Source: Fidelibacterota bacterium (GTDB lineage Bacteria > Fidelibacterota > UBA8477 > JABMPR01). Taken from it: 64,000 nucleotides of DNA. The translations under genes and the position numbers were made by a program. Every line of letters starts with the position of its first letter. Within the stretch, counting starts at the first letter, position 1. Of this stretch, positions 1-8,645 are shown piece after piece. The notes under the pieces were generated by a model. It had not been told where the DNA came from. It saw only the letters and a list, made by a program, of their open reading frames with translations, and did not search any database. The stretch covers positions 23,562-87,561 of the forward strand of contig JAIPJF010000013.1 in assembly GCA_021734325.1 (NCBI GenBank), in the 5' to 3' direction.

Positions 1-1
1 G

Positions 2-2008
2 AACGGTCGACCGGCCCTGGAACGGTATTTCAATGAAGATGGTCTTCTTAAAACGGTAAGTTATATGGGTCGGGATGGTGCGGTTGTCCGGTTCGACTCA
101 CTGGTGTATAGTGGTGATCAGCTTGTTTCAGGCTACTATTTTTCTGAGCCGGAACATCGACAGATTTTAAAATTCCTGAGCTACAAGAAACAGGGTCAAT
201 TGAGTCAGAGATCCTGGTTCGATTCGGATGGGTCCCTGTTAAGCAGGGAGTTTTTTTTATTTGATCGCAATGGTGATCGACGGATGCGGATGATCTTCAG
301 TGGTGAAGACTCCCTGCTTTTTTCAGAAACCTTCAAGCCAGGCAGCGATGAGCTTGAAATTCAGAGCATCTATTCAGTGCGTGGTAACCTTGCCAGACAG
401 ATCCAGCACGCGAGACAACAGCCCACTTATCAATATGATTTTGATGAGGATGGAACATTAATCAGATTATCTCAAATAAATGATGATGGTTCCACCTCCT
501 GGTCATCTGACATGTACTATGACAGTAAAGGCGGGCTTGAGCAATGCGCCTTTAGTACAAATGGGCATTATTTATTCTCCTATACAGGAGATCTGGAGGT
601 CAGCAGGAAAAGTCTGAGGTCATGGCAGAATCCCTACCAACCCAATATCAGCACTCAAAGCATTCGAATTGACCACAAAAACCTATTCATTGTTGAAACT
701 ATCAATCGGGACGGTTTGAATATTAAAGAATTTCGGCTCCCTGAGAGTAAAGCACTTTTTAAGCGTAGTACCTACAATGAAGCGGGGCAGCATTTAACTG
801 ACACCCTGTTTACAAATAATGCCGGACCTCAACCCATAAGTGTGATCCTGTATGATACATTGGGCCTGGTCAAGAGAGAATATAATTACAATCTTGCCGG
901 TATTCCTGAATGGCGTCATACCTGGTACAGGGATGACAGGCAGAGGGTTATCCGTGAAGAACTGACTGAGCTCCCGAATACTTTTTCTCAAGCCGTAACC
1001 CGCTTCTATGATTGCTTTGGTCAACCTGCCCTATCTGAACGTTTTAGCAGTCCCGACTCTTTTGATGGTAGCTGGGTTTTTTATCATGGCGGAGGGATCA
1101 ACAAGACCTTGTTCTATGATAATGAATCTGTGTTAAGGGAGTCCTGGCTTATCCGTCCTGCCGGGGACACCGTTCGGCATTCAATGTTCACCACTGTTGA
1201 CTATATCAAGATTGAATCAAAACTGGGTCCGAAAGACAGTCTTCGATCCTATCGTCGCTATACGGATGATGGTCTCCTGAATTGGGAGTTATTGTTTGAT
1301 CGAGAGGGACGACTGATTCAGGAAACACACAGGAAAAAGGATGGGTCGATATATCGTGAGGTTGTTTACGAACCAGCATCCAGAATTTTCACCAGCAGTA
1401 CATACGCACCAATAAATTCAGGCGAGGTCGTTGCGGGGTCTGTCATAAGGGGAGAGTTGGCCTCACAAATCGTCAACCGTCTCAATCCACGGGGGGAGGT
1501 CGTTCAGATCGTCTCCAAAAATTCCAGCGGACAGACGGAATGGGAAAAACGCTACGCGTATCGCGCTGGACTTCTGGTCAAATCAGCCCAATTAGGTGCT
1601 GATGGTAAGCCGATCTTTATCTCCACATATACTCACAATGACCTGGGTCAGCTGCTAACAGAAAGGGCTGTTGATAAATATGATAGTCTGGTTCATACTG
1701 TTGACTACCGATATGAGGGGAATCAATTGATATTGAAAACCTTTTCATCGAAGTTCACCGGGATAACCAGTTCAAATAGATTTTACTACGATGAATCCGG
1801 CCGGCTCCAGAGAAATGAGATCATCGAAGCCCAACGATTTATTGAAGCAGTTGAATATTCATATTACCCAGAATTTTATTTACGGATTGCGATCCACTAT
1901 GATCCATCTGGAGCGATTTTAAGAAAAGAGATAGAGAATTATTTTAATGGAAGTGTTTTTGATCTTGGTAAATCTGACCCTGAAAGGTCGGATCCTCCAC
2001 AACCGTGA
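2..2008 (+). CDS. YD-repeat-like (RHS-type) surface protein, 5' end outside window
   Basis: The reading frame is already open at base 2, so this is the C-terminal part of a longer protein; the first internal ATG is at 65. The visible ~668 residues are built from degenerate ~20-residue units with alternating aromatic and acidic residues and turns such as YNEAGQHL, FDRNGDRR, YDESGRLQ and YDPSGAIL, the pattern of YD/RHS-like beta-strand repeats. No membrane segment, catalytic motif or toxin-like C-terminal domain is visible; the protein ends in a polar, proline-rich tail (ERSDPPQP). By analogy with this class it is probably an exported or envelope protein, but its signal peptide, if any, lies upstream of the window. 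It is separated from cysQ by 75 bases and is probably transcribed separately. The repeat class is clear, the function is not. Confidence 0.75.
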   Translation, partial: NGRPALERYFNEDGLLKTVSYMGRDGAVVRFDSLVYSGDQLVSGYYFSEPEHRQILKFLSYKKQGQLSQRSWFDSDGSLLSREFFLFDRNGDRRMRMIFSGEDSLLFSETFKPGSDELEIQSIYSVRGNLARQIQHARQQPTYQYDFDEDGTLIRLSQINDDGSTSWSSDMYYDSKGGLEQCAFSTNGHYLFSYTGDLEVSRKSLRSWQNPYQPNISTQSIRIDHKNLFIVETINRDGLNIKEFRLPESKALFKRSTYNEAGQHLTDTLFTNNAGPQPISVILYDTLGLVKREYNYNLAGIPEWRHTWYRDDRQRVIREELTELPNTFSQAVTRFYDCFGQPALSERFSSPDSFDGSWVFYHGGGINKTLFYDNESVLRESWLIRPAGDTVRHSMFTTVDYIKIESKLGPKDSLRSYRRYTDDGLLNWELLFDREGRLIQETHRKKDGSIYREVVYEPASRIFTSSTYAPINSGEVVAGSVIRGELASQIVNRLNPRGEVVQIVSKNSSGQTEWEKRYAYRAGLLVKSAQLGADGKPIFISTYTHNDLGQLLTERAVDKYDSLVHTVDYRYEGNQLILKTFSSKFTGITSSNRFYYDESGRLQRNEIIEAQRFIEAVEYSYYPEFYLRIAIHYDPSGAILRKEIENYFNGSVFDLGKSDPERSDPPQP

Positions 2009-2083
2009 TCCATTAACGCTAAATTATATCCCCATCTGAAATACAAGCTGGCGCCAGGGGGTGCAAAATGTTATGATACACCC

Positions 2084-2872
2084 ATGAAAAATCTTCACAC
2101 TCTGGCTGTTGACGCTGCGCTCAAGGCAGGAGAAATCGTTCTCAAATACTACAAAAACTCATATGAAATTCAGGATAAAAGCTATCGCAATCCGGTGACC
2201 ACGGCAGATCATGAGGCAGATGCCTTTCTACGGAATTTCCTCATGGAGGCGACCCCTGCTTTTGGTTGGCTATCTGAAGAAACAGTTGATTCTAAAGAAC
2301 GCCTTGACAAGGAATTTGTCTGGATCGTTGACCCTCTGGATGGGACCAAAGAATTCATTGAGGGCGTACCCCACTTTGTTATTTCCATTGGTCTGGTACA
2401 AAATGGTAAACCTGTATTGGGTGTACTCTACAATCCAGTTCGCGATGAATTGATCCGGACAGATGAGTCAGGAATTGTCTGGAACAATGTTGACAGGACC
2501 ACATTATGTCAGTCAGCCACGCTCCAGGAGGTGGGCTGTTTGAACTCCCGTTCTGAGACCCGTAAAGGTTTGTGGGAGTCCTGGAAAAATGAATTCAAGG
2601 AATTAATCCCAATTGGAAGTGTTGCCTATAAACTGGGTCTGGTGGCTTCAGGCAAGGAAGATTTCTTTGTCACATTGCGACCCAAAAATGAGTGGGACGT
2701 TTGTGCAGGGCATGCCCTTCTTTTGGCAAATGGTGGTACTCTGAAGACAAACACAGGGGAAGAGATCATATACAATCAGGAAAAGACAATCATAGAACCG
2801 GGAATAGCTGGGGGAAATATCTCTCTGGTCGATGCATTTATAAAGCGATTTAAGGAACGGGAAGGAAGATAG
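2084..2872 (+). CDS. cysQ: 3'(2'),5'-bisphosphate nucleotidase (CysQ-like, inositol monophosphatase superfamily)
   Basis: 262 residues, normal for the family. Metal and phosphate binding motifs are complete: TADHEAD (40-46), GWLSEE (61-66), WIVDPLDGTKEF (80-91, with the DPLDGT signature) and the C-terminal EWD (203-205) followed by AGHALL. The DGTKEF form of motif II is the one seen in CysQ/BPNT proteins, which remove the 3' phosphate from PAP or PAPS, rather than in inositol monophosphatases, which usually read DGTxNF. A role on inositol phosphate cannot be excluded because ino1 lies elsewhere in the window. Its stop is followed after one base by the thyX start, so the two are co-transcribed and probably translationally coupled. 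Confidence 0.85.
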   Translation: MKNLHTLAVDAALKAGEIVLKYYKNSYEIQDKSYRNPVTTADHEADAFLRNFLMEATPAFGWLSEETVDSKERLDKEFVWIVDPLDGTKEFIEGVPHFVISIGLVQNGKPVLGVLYNPVRDELIRTDESGIVWNNVDRTTLCQSATLQEVGCLNSRSETRKGLWESWKNEFKELIPIGSVAYKLGLVASGKEDFFVTLRPKNEWDVCAGHALLLANGGTLKTNTGEEIIYNQEKTIIEPGIAGGNISLVDAFIKRFKEREGR

Positions 2873-2873
2873 C

Positions 2874-3575
2874 ATGAGTATGGAGTCAAAACGATTTGAG
2901 GCTTATGATGTACTTGGAGATGGAATCAGTTTTGTTCGCCTAATCAATACCATGGGATCAGATGTTGAAATCGTGAATGGTGCCCGGGTCTCATTCGGTA
3001 AACGGAGAGAGGAACTGGATGAAAAAGACAAGGTTCTGATCCAATACCTGGCCGATGAGCGCCACACCTCGCCCTTTGAACATGTTGCCTTTACCTTCCA
3101 TGTTAAATGCCCTCTGTTCGTAACCCGTCAATGGCATCGTCATCGCACCTGGTCATATAATGAGATCAGTCGCCGTTACACATCATTGAATCTTGAATTC
3201 TATGTCCCCAAAGCCTATCGCCAACAGGCAGAGACCAATCGTCAGGCCAGTACAGATGAACTTTTGGTTGAAACCAAGGATGGTAAAAACATTCATAACT
3301 TAGTGGAAAAACACACTCGGGAAGCTTACAATTTTTATGAATCACTGATCGAGCAAGGTGTTGCCCGAGAACAGGCGAGGATGGTCCTCCCGCAAAATAT
3401 GTATACAGAAATGTATGCGACGGTAAATCTACATAATTTAATACACTTTGTAGAACTACGAATTCACTCTGGGGCACAGTGGGAAATTCAACAATATGCC
3501 CTCAAACTGCTGGATCTGGCTGAAGAGGCTGCACCCTACGCAATCAAAGCCATCCGAAAAGCCCGCAACTGGTAG
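2874..3575 (+). CDS. thyX: flavin-dependent thymidylate synthase ThyX
   Basis: 233 residues. The ThyX signature RHR-x7-S is intact: R89-H90-R91 then S99 within RHRTWSYNEISRRY (89-102). This family makes dTMP from dUMP using methylene-tetrahydrofolate, FAD and NAD(P)H, and replaces ThyA. The C-terminal half has the expected Q-x-R-xx-LP pattern (REQARMVLPQNMYTEMYATVN) involved in dUMP/FAD binding. It starts one base after the cysQ stop. Its own stop overlaps the Shine-Dalgarno (AGGAG) of the next small gene, giving a tight cysQ-thyX-small ORF unit. Confidence 0.97.
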   Translation: MSMESKRFEAYDVLGDGISFVRLINTMGSDVEIVNGARVSFGKRREELDEKDKVLIQYLADERHTSPFEHVAFTFHVKCPLFVTRQWHRHRTWSYNEISRRYTSLNLEFYVPKAYRQQAETNRQASTDELLVETKDGKNIHNLVEKHTREAYNFYESLIEQGVAREQARMVLPQNMYTEMYATVNLHNLIHFVELRIHSGAQWEIQQYALKLLDLAEEAAPYAIKAIRKARNW

Positions 3576-3584
3576 GAGATAATA

Positions 3585-3725
3585 ATGGGAACGATTGGAT
3601 TTGTCTTTGGACTAGCTGGACTTGCCTTTGCACTTATTGCTAATTCCCGACTAAATAAACTTGAAGAAAAACTAAAAGAATTAGGTGTGCTGGATAAGGA
3701 TTTCGTGTCCAGAGAAAAAGTATAA
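3585..3725 (+). CDS. 46-residue single-span membrane protein
   Basis: Short ORF too small for usual cut-offs. ATG at 3585 is preceded by TAGGAGATAATA, in which AGGAG overlaps the thyX stop codon. The product has a hydrophobic N-terminal helix (IGFVFGLAGLAFALIA, residues 4-19) and then a charged amphipathic helix (RLNKLEEKLKELGVLDKDF), a layout of small bacterial inner-membrane proteins with a cytoplasmic coiled-coil tail. Its start signal, location between thyX and the PFK gene and coding-like composition support a real gene. Function unknown. Confidence 0.7.
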   Translation: MGTIGFVFGLAGLAFALIANSRLNKLEEKLKELGVLDKDFVSREKV

Positions 3726-3761
3726 TAGAACAATTACGCAGGATGAATATTGGAGAGAATG

Positions 3762-5006
3762 ATGGCTAAGGCGAACGCAGTTTATGCACAGTCAGGTGGG
3801 GTAACCAGTGTTATTAATGGATCAGCCTATGGTGTGATCAAAGCAGCTCAGAAATCGGATCTCATCGAGAATATTTATGGTGGGCTCTATGGCATTAATG
3901 GTGTTTTGGAAGAGAATCTTGTGGATATATCACAGGAGGACCCGGCTGATATTGAGCGATTGCCGTTTACTCCTTCTGGAGCCTTTGGATCTTGCCGTAA
4001 AAAACTTCCCTCATTAGAGAAGAATCGTGCTGATTTTGAGCGGATCATTGAAGTATTCAAAGCGCACGATGTGCGATACTTTTTCTACAACGGTGGCAAT
4101 GACTCCATGGACACTGCCCATAAAATATCCCAGCTTTCCCATGACATGGGCTATGAAGTGACCTGTATTGGTGTACCAAAGACTGTGGATAATGATTTAC
4201 CAGTCACAGACAATTGTCCGGGATTTGGTTCCGTTGCCAAATACAATGCCGTTTCTATCCAGGAAGCGTCATTCGATGTTGCCTCCATGCACCATGATAG
4301 TACCAAGGTCTTTGTTACCGAGACCATGGGCCGCCATGCTGGTTGGATTGCCGCCTCAGCTGCCCTTGCTGCCAGGACTGAAAACGATGGCCCACATATC
4401 ATCCTCTTGCCAGAGATCGCTTTCAAGGAAGCTGAATTCCTGGCTGAGGTCGAGCGTATCAGATCGAAAATAGGGTATTGTGTCGTTGCGGTTTCAGAGG
4501 GTCTTCAGAATCCAGATGGAAAGTTTGTGGCTGATGCAGGGACAGTGGATATGTTCGGTCATACTCAGTTGGGCGGAGCCGGTGATTTTATTGCCAATCT
4601 GGTTAAAAACAAATTGGGAATAAAGGTTCATAACGCCCTGCCAGATTATTTTCAACGTTCTGGAAGACATATTGCCTCGAGAACTGATGTGGAACAGGCT
4701 ATTGCTGTTGGCAAAGAGGCAGTCAGACTGGCTGCTGAAGGATTGAACGGTGAAATGGTTACCATTGTGAGAGACTCAGATTCTCCCTATTCATGGTCGG
4801 TGGGGCATACAGATATCGCGAATATTGCCAATAAGGAAAAGGTGCTCCCGCCAGAATATATTCGGGAAGATGGATTCCATGTTACAGATGCATTCCGGCA
4901 ATATTGTCTTCCGCTCATTGAAGGTGAGTTATGGCCTGAATATTCCAATGGAATCCCTCTATATACCCAATTAAAGAGGAATTTAGTACCTAAAAAACTT
5001 GGGTAA
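3762..5006 (+). CDS. pfp: pyrophosphate-dependent 6-phosphofructokinase
   Basis: 414 residues from ATG 3762; a longer reading from TTG 3750 is possible, but GGAG at 3752-3755 is well spaced for 3762 and the protein then begins MAKANAVYAQSGG as family members do. It phosphorylates fructose 6-phosphate in glycolysis, reversibly when PPi is donor. Donor-site residues point to PPi: GGNDS (111-115) has Asp where ATP enzymes have Gly, and PKTVDND (139-145) has Lys where ATP enzymes have Gly. The catalytic TVDND aspartates and the substrate motif MGRHAGW are present. It is followed 70 bases later by the tRNA pair. Confidence 0.93.
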   Translation: MAKANAVYAQSGGVTSVINGSAYGVIKAAQKSDLIENIYGGLYGINGVLEENLVDISQEDPADIERLPFTPSGAFGSCRKKLPSLEKNRADFERIIEVFKAHDVRYFFYNGGNDSMDTAHKISQLSHDMGYEVTCIGVPKTVDNDLPVTDNCPGFGSVAKYNAVSIQEASFDVASMHHDSTKVFVTETMGRHAGWIAASAALAARTENDGPHIILLPEIAFKEAEFLAEVERIRSKIGYCVVAVSEGLQNPDGKFVADAGTVDMFGHTQLGGAGDFIANLVKNKLGIKVHNALPDYFQRSGRHIASRTDVEQAIAVGKEAVRLAAEGLNGEMVTIVRDSDSPYSWSVGHTDIANIANKEKVLPPEYIREDGFHVTDAFRQYCLPLIEGELWPEYSNGIPLYTQLKRNLVPKKLG

Positions 5007-5077
5007 TCAGCTGTAAGAAAAGTGGTTGGTGGAGCATTTGTTGTCTTCTATATTGACCAGCTTTTTGTATAGCACAT

Positions 5078-5151
5078 GGTGGGCGTAGCTCAGTTGGTAG
5101 AGCGCACGGTTGTGGTCCGTGTGGTCGTCGGTTCAAGCCCGACCGTTCACC
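5078..5151 (+). tRNA. tRNA-His (GTG)
   Basis: Full cloverleaf. The extra 5' G (G-1, 5078) pairs with the discriminator C73 (5151), the hallmark of tRNA-His. Acceptor GTGGGCG pairs with CGTTCAC (two G:U pairs). D arm GCTC/GAGC, anticodon stem CACGG/CCGTG with loop TTGTGGT, anticodon GTG at 5112-5114, T arm GTCGG-TTCAAGC-CCGAC. The genome does not encode a full CCA; the sequence continues CCG after C73. Confidence 0.96.
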
Positions 5152-5220
5152 CCGATTCGTCGATGAAATTAGCATTGTTATTTCTTTGGATCATGATAGT
5201 TTCGCGGCGATTTAAAGTCT

Positions 5221-5292
5221 GGCTCCTTCGTCTAGTGGTTAGGACTCGAGATTTTCATTCTCGCAACAGGAGTTCAATTCTCCTAGGAGTCA
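5221..5292 (+). tRNA. tRNA-Glu (TTC)
   Basis: Acceptor GGCTCCT pairs with AGGAGTC, discriminator A73 at 5292. Anticodon stem CGAGA/TCTCG with loop TTTTCAT gives anticodon TTC. T arm AGGAG-TTCAATT-CTCCT. The 3' CCA is not encoded (ACAA follows). It lies 69 bases after tRNA-His and directly before a terminator, so the two tRNAs probably form one transcript. Confidence 0.96.
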
Positions 5293-5293
5293 C

Positions 5294-5317
5294 AACCCCG
5301 CCAATGGCGGGGTTTTT
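5294..5317 (+). terminator. intrinsic terminator of the tRNA unit
   Basis: Perfect 7-bp stem CCCCGCC / GGCGGGG with a 3-base loop, flanked by AA and followed by five T. It begins immediately after tRNA-Glu. Confidence 0.93.
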
Positions 5318-5336
5318 AATTTTATCAGGTCTAGAT

Positions 5337-5376
5337 AATAAAAAGGACCCTGGGACATTCCAGAGTCCTTTTTATT
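5337..5376. terminator. bidirectional terminator between tRNAs and the convergent lipoprotein gene
   Basis: Perfect 12-bp outer stem AATAAAAAGGAC / GTCCTTTTTATT plus an inner CTGG/CCAG stem after one mismatch. T runs occur on both strands, as expected for a site serving converging transcripts. The minus-strand gene stops 13 bases away. Confidence 0.9.
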
Positions 5377-5388
5377 GTTCAGGTATGA

Positions 5389-6993
5389 CTAGATCTCAAG
5401 GGCCTTATAGGCTTCAACCCACTTATTTAGTGCCATGGCATAGGCCTGCATAAAATTATCGACCTTAAAAGCTCTAAGGAATTCCTCGTAAGTGGTGTCT
5501 TCGTTTATTTCTATGGTCTCAGATTTATACACGGCTGTGGCTCCCGGGATATAACTGCCCCATACGATATTACCCAGGTATGCCTTATAAACGACGGTGA
5601 TGTTCATGTCAAAGGCGAATGTCGTACCAGCTGCTCCTTCTTCTGGTTTGATGCGCTTGGCTTTAACATAGCACTCGGCAAGGGCATCAGCACCTGACGA
5701 TTTGATCATATCATAATACCAGGATTCCATGCCGCCAAATTTGAACTGATAATTTTCCCACGCGTCAAAGTTTGCCAGATTCCTGGCAGTTACAAAAAAG
5801 TTATACGGATTTGATTTCCCTTCACCTGAGGCCATGCGCTTGTATGAAGGATTCTCGAAAAAGGCTTCTTTTGGAAGCTCTTCAGCCCCAAATCCCTTGG
5901 TAACCGTTGCCATGAAATCATCAGCCATTATATCTGCGAACTGAGTGAGCACAGGAACACCGAAATCATAACCCCAGGTTGTGGTCGTGATTGTCGTTGT
6001 TGTTGTTGTCACTTTTTGCAATTCAGTATTTCCCCGGAAAACAAAAGAACTCAAACCAATCTTCTTGATCTTGTTGATATCCGCTATCGCACCTGCACCG
6101 GGATTGTATAGAGCCCTGGTGGGAGCGATGGTGACAGTTACATCACCAACAGTTTCAGTGATTGCAGGGATATAGGGATTATTATCACCATGCTCGCTTT
6201 TCACATTCCCGGTTATCGTGACTTCGATAACATCAGAATCAACTGAGCTTACAATCATATCACCATTCATGATATTTCGAACCACATCTTTGTGCCGTTC
6301 GAGCATAATCATGTTTGGACCAGCCTGAAATTTTTGAGCTGGACCGATACTCTCTCCCAAGATTTCAGGAGAGATAAACTCAGAACCATCATCATCTGTC
6401 AAATAGATCGGTAAAACGTTTTGTAAACCGATCTGTGTCATGAGCATGGAAAGCTTGATTATCTTTGTTGTGTCCGCGCCGGGTGTCCACTCCAGTTGAA
6501 ATCCTTTAGCAAGGTCGATCTCATCACCCTCGGCAGGTTTTGTGATGGTTATTTTTTCACCGTGATAGGTTTCTTCAAATGTGATGGGCTCACTGGCAGT
6601 ACCATCAAGAGTGAAGGAGAAAGTTGCTCCAGGTTGCACATCTTGTTTACTAAGGTACATGCCATTCCCATAGAAATCCATGGGATCACCATTACAGGTA
6701 ATATCGCCATCGACCTCAAGAAATTTCATACCCCGGGAGAGCATGATCCACGCATTGCTTGGAGTAGGTTCTAAATCAAAGCCTTTGCTTTTAATGTACT
6801 CAATCTCCAGATCGGTCCAGGGTCTTCCCCGATTCACGTTATTCAGTTTGACAAACGCCGTTGCATCTGAGATGTCACCTGTTTTTTCCTGCATAAGCGC
6901 AGCAGTTAAACTACCGGCCTTCAACATGATTTTTGCGCATCCAGCTATGAGCAGAATGGCGATGATGATGAAAATCAATCTTCCAATCTTCAC
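5389..6993 (-). CDS. hypothetical lipoprotein (envelope)
   Basis: 534 residues with a clear lipoprotein signal: MKIGR, a hydrophobic stretch, then LIAGC with the lipidated Cys at 19. The mature part alternates strands and turns with no recognised enzyme motif. A striking threonine tract (about residues 327-337, two runs of T broken by one Ile) lies just before WGYDFG and may be a flexible linker between an N-terminal beta-rich half and a C-terminal helical half. The LEWTPG region (about 170) resembles a short Ig-like strand pair. Monocistronic, with its own terminator at 5337-5376 and a divergent promoter region shared with the PAP2 gene upstream. I do not recognise the family. Confidence 0.8.
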   Translation of the reverse strand: MKIGRLIFIIIAILLIAGCAKIMLKAGSLTAALMQEKTGDISDATAFVKLNNVNRGRPWTDLEIEYIKSKGFDLEPTPSNAWIMLSRGMKFLEVDGDITCNGDPMDFYGNGMYLSKQDVQPGATFSFTLDGTASEPITFEETYHGEKITITKPAEGDEIDLAKGFQLEWTPGADTTKIIKLSMLMTQIGLQNVLPIYLTDDDGSEFISPEILGESIGPAQKFQAGPNMIMLERHKDVVRNIMNGDMIVSSVDSDVIEVTITGNVKSEHGDNNPYIPAITETVGDVTVTIAPTRALYNPGAGAIADINKIKKIGLSSFVFRGNTELQKVTTTTTTITTTTWGYDFGVPVLTQFADIMADDFMATVTKGFGAEELPKEAFFENPSYKRMASGEGKSNPYNFFVTARNLANFDAWENYQFKFGGMESWYYDMIKSSGADALAECYVKAKRIKPEEGAAGTTFAFDMNITVVYKAYLGNIVWGSYIPGATAVYKSETIEINEDTTYEEFLRAFKVDNFMQAYAMALNKWVEAYKALEI

Positions 6994-7224
6994 TGTTCGA
7001 TCCCCTCTTTTTTAATTAAACCAACTTGTCTATTTACAATTCACGCTAGAAAGTGATAATAATCAAGCCAAACAGGTCCCCCACGGAATCCCAAGCTATT
7101 GTTTTTAATCATAGAAATTATTCTCAATAATGCAAAAAGCAATATGATGATTAACTTTACAGCAATTCAGCTATAACAAGTGATTTACGTTTTTAAAAAT
7201 AAAGCCAACATTAATTTGAGAACC

Positions 7225-8202
7225 ATGCTCTACGATCAATACAGATATAAGCAAATCATGTGCTCACTTCGAATTGAGGAAGTGATAGCTCTGGTCTTCA
7301 TCATTCCGACCCTTATGATTCGAGTTTATGCGTTTCTGGATTTATCAGATGATCAGTCACTCCCTGGCATGGGCAGAGATGAGAATCTGTGGTGGATCGC
7401 CTTGATTTCTATACTTACCATCTGGTTTTTTGCAGCACTTTTGAGCAGGGCTGAGAATAAAATCTTCAAGGTGATGCGAGATTTTGCTCCCTTTCTGTTT
7501 GTGATTGCCATTTTCGCTAATATCCAGGTTCTTATTTATTATGTGAATCCCCATGATTTCCATTTCGCTCTGCAAGATCTGGAACAATGGATATTTGGAA
7601 ACCAACCAACAGTGAGACTGGAGAGAATAGTCCATCCATTACTCACTGAATGGTTCGCGTTTTCGTATATGAGTTATTATTGGATAACCCTGGTCTTGTT
7701 GATCATGCTGTATGTCAACAAGCAGGAAATAGCCTTTAGAAAGACGATGTTCACAATGATCATTTCGTACTATCTGGGATTCCTGGGTTATGTGTTATTC
7801 CCTGCTGCGTCTCCATACCTGGTCATCCCGCATCAATACACAGTCGATATCTGGAAGAATACCTCTGTATGTTCAGAGCTAGCTCAGTGGATTGTCAGTT
7901 TATCACCAGTAAGAACCAGAGATGCTTTTCCCTCGATGCATAATTCCATTACCCTGCTGACGATGATTATGGCCTGGCGTTATCACAGACCGCTGTTTTG
8001 GGTCTTCTTACCTCTGGCCATTTCCCTCCCCGTAGCTACCCTTTATCTGCGATATCATTTCGCTGTCGACGTTTTAGCAGGTGTAGGGGTCACTTTTTTA
8101 GCCTTGTATCTTTCACCGCTTCTGGAGAGCTGGTGGACTGGGGTGCAGAGCGAGCGTGAAAACTTGCAAGGGGTTGATGAATCCATGGATATCAGAACAT
8201 GA
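7225..8202 (+). CDS. PAP2_3 / AUR1-like membrane phosphatase or phosphotransferase (paralog 1)
   Basis: 325 residues from ATG 7225; GTG 7180 is an alternative, but its paralog at 14613 supports the shorter N-terminus (both then have about ten residues before SLRIEE). About six membrane helices. PAP2 motifs: FPSMH (H239) and YLRYHFAVD (R276, H278, D282), the phosphate-transfer His/Arg/Asp set. The lumenal segment with EQWIFGNQPTV matches the PAP2_3 branch that includes yeast Aur1 inositol-phosphorylceramide synthase and the phosphatases of bacterial inositol-lipid clusters. It overlaps the GNAT gene by ATGA. Likely acts on a lipid phosphate headgroup; substrate unknown. Confidence 0.85.
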   Translation: MLYDQYRYKQIMCSLRIEEVIALVFIIPTLMIRVYAFLDLSDDQSLPGMGRDENLWWIALISILTIWFFAALLSRAENKIFKVMRDFAPFLFVIAIFANIQVLIYYVNPHDFHFALQDLEQWIFGNQPTVRLERIVHPLLTEWFAFSYMSYYWITLVLLIMLYVNKQEIAFRKTMFTMIISYYLGFLGYVLFPAASPYLVIPHQYTVDIWKNTSVCSELAQWIVSLSPVRTRDAFPSMHNSITLLTMIMAWRYHRPLFWVFLPLAISLPVATLYLRYHFAVDVLAGVGVTFLALYLSPLLESWWTGVQSERENLQGVDESMDIRT

Positions 8203-8633
8203 CAAAGGGACAAAACATATCAATCTCGATCATTACTTCAGAGTCTGCAATGCAGGAAGCCATGAAGATCAGACGGGAGGTGTTTGTCGTGGAGCAACTG
8301 GTTCCTCCTGAAATAGAATATGATGAGTTCGAGCAATCTGCCACCCATGTGCTAGCCAGATTGAAAGATCAAGCTGTTGGTACAGCAAGATGGAGAGAAA
8401 CTGAAAATGGCTACAAGCTTGAGCGCTTTGCTGTATCTCTCTCTGCAAGGGGTAGCGGGGTGGGGAGAGCACTTGTTGAATTTGTGTTGAACCAAATAGA
8501 GGATAGCGCTCGAGTCTATCTGAACTCACAAATTTCAGCGCTGGGTTTTTACTCGAAATTGGGGTTCGTTGCCACAGGAGAAATCTTTTATGAGGCCAAT
8601 ATCCCACATCGTAAAATGCTCTATCAACCTTAG
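8199..8633 (+). CDS. GNAT-family N-acetyltransferase (ElaA/YjcF-like)
   Basis: 144 residues, single GNAT fold. Acetyl-CoA binding segment is RGSGVGRAL (about 87-95) after a beta strand ERFAV; the C-terminal YLNSQISALGFYSKLGF is the usual beta5-alpha4 region in which the new chain bends round the cofactor. The N-terminal IRREVFVVEQ is typical of the ElaA/YjcF subgroup. The start codon overlaps the PAP2 stop (ATGA), so the two are co-translated; a joint pathway is possible but unproven. Substrate unknown. Confidence 0.9.
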   Translation: MTKGQNISISIITSESAMQEAMKIRREVFVVEQLVPPEIEYDEFEQSATHVLARLKDQAVGTARWRETENGYKLERFAVSLSARGSGVGRALVEFVLNQIEDSARVYLNSQISALGFYSKLGFVATGEIFYEANIPHRKMLYQP

Positions 8634-8645
8634 ATACTGATATAT

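Noticed and set aside
2..2008. RHS toxin or polymorphic toxin
   Set aside because: YD-like repeats are present but there is no RHS core closing motif or variable toxin end in the visible part, and no immunity gene follows.
2084..2872. Inositol monophosphatase linked to ino1
   Set aside because: Motif II reads DGTKEF, the CysQ form, and the gene is 13 kb from the inositol operon, so a bisphosphate nucleotidase is favoured.
5076..5453. Plus-strand open frame of 125 codons over the tRNA pair
   Set aside because: It runs across tRNA-His, tRNA-Glu and a terminator; the RNA genes explain the sequence.
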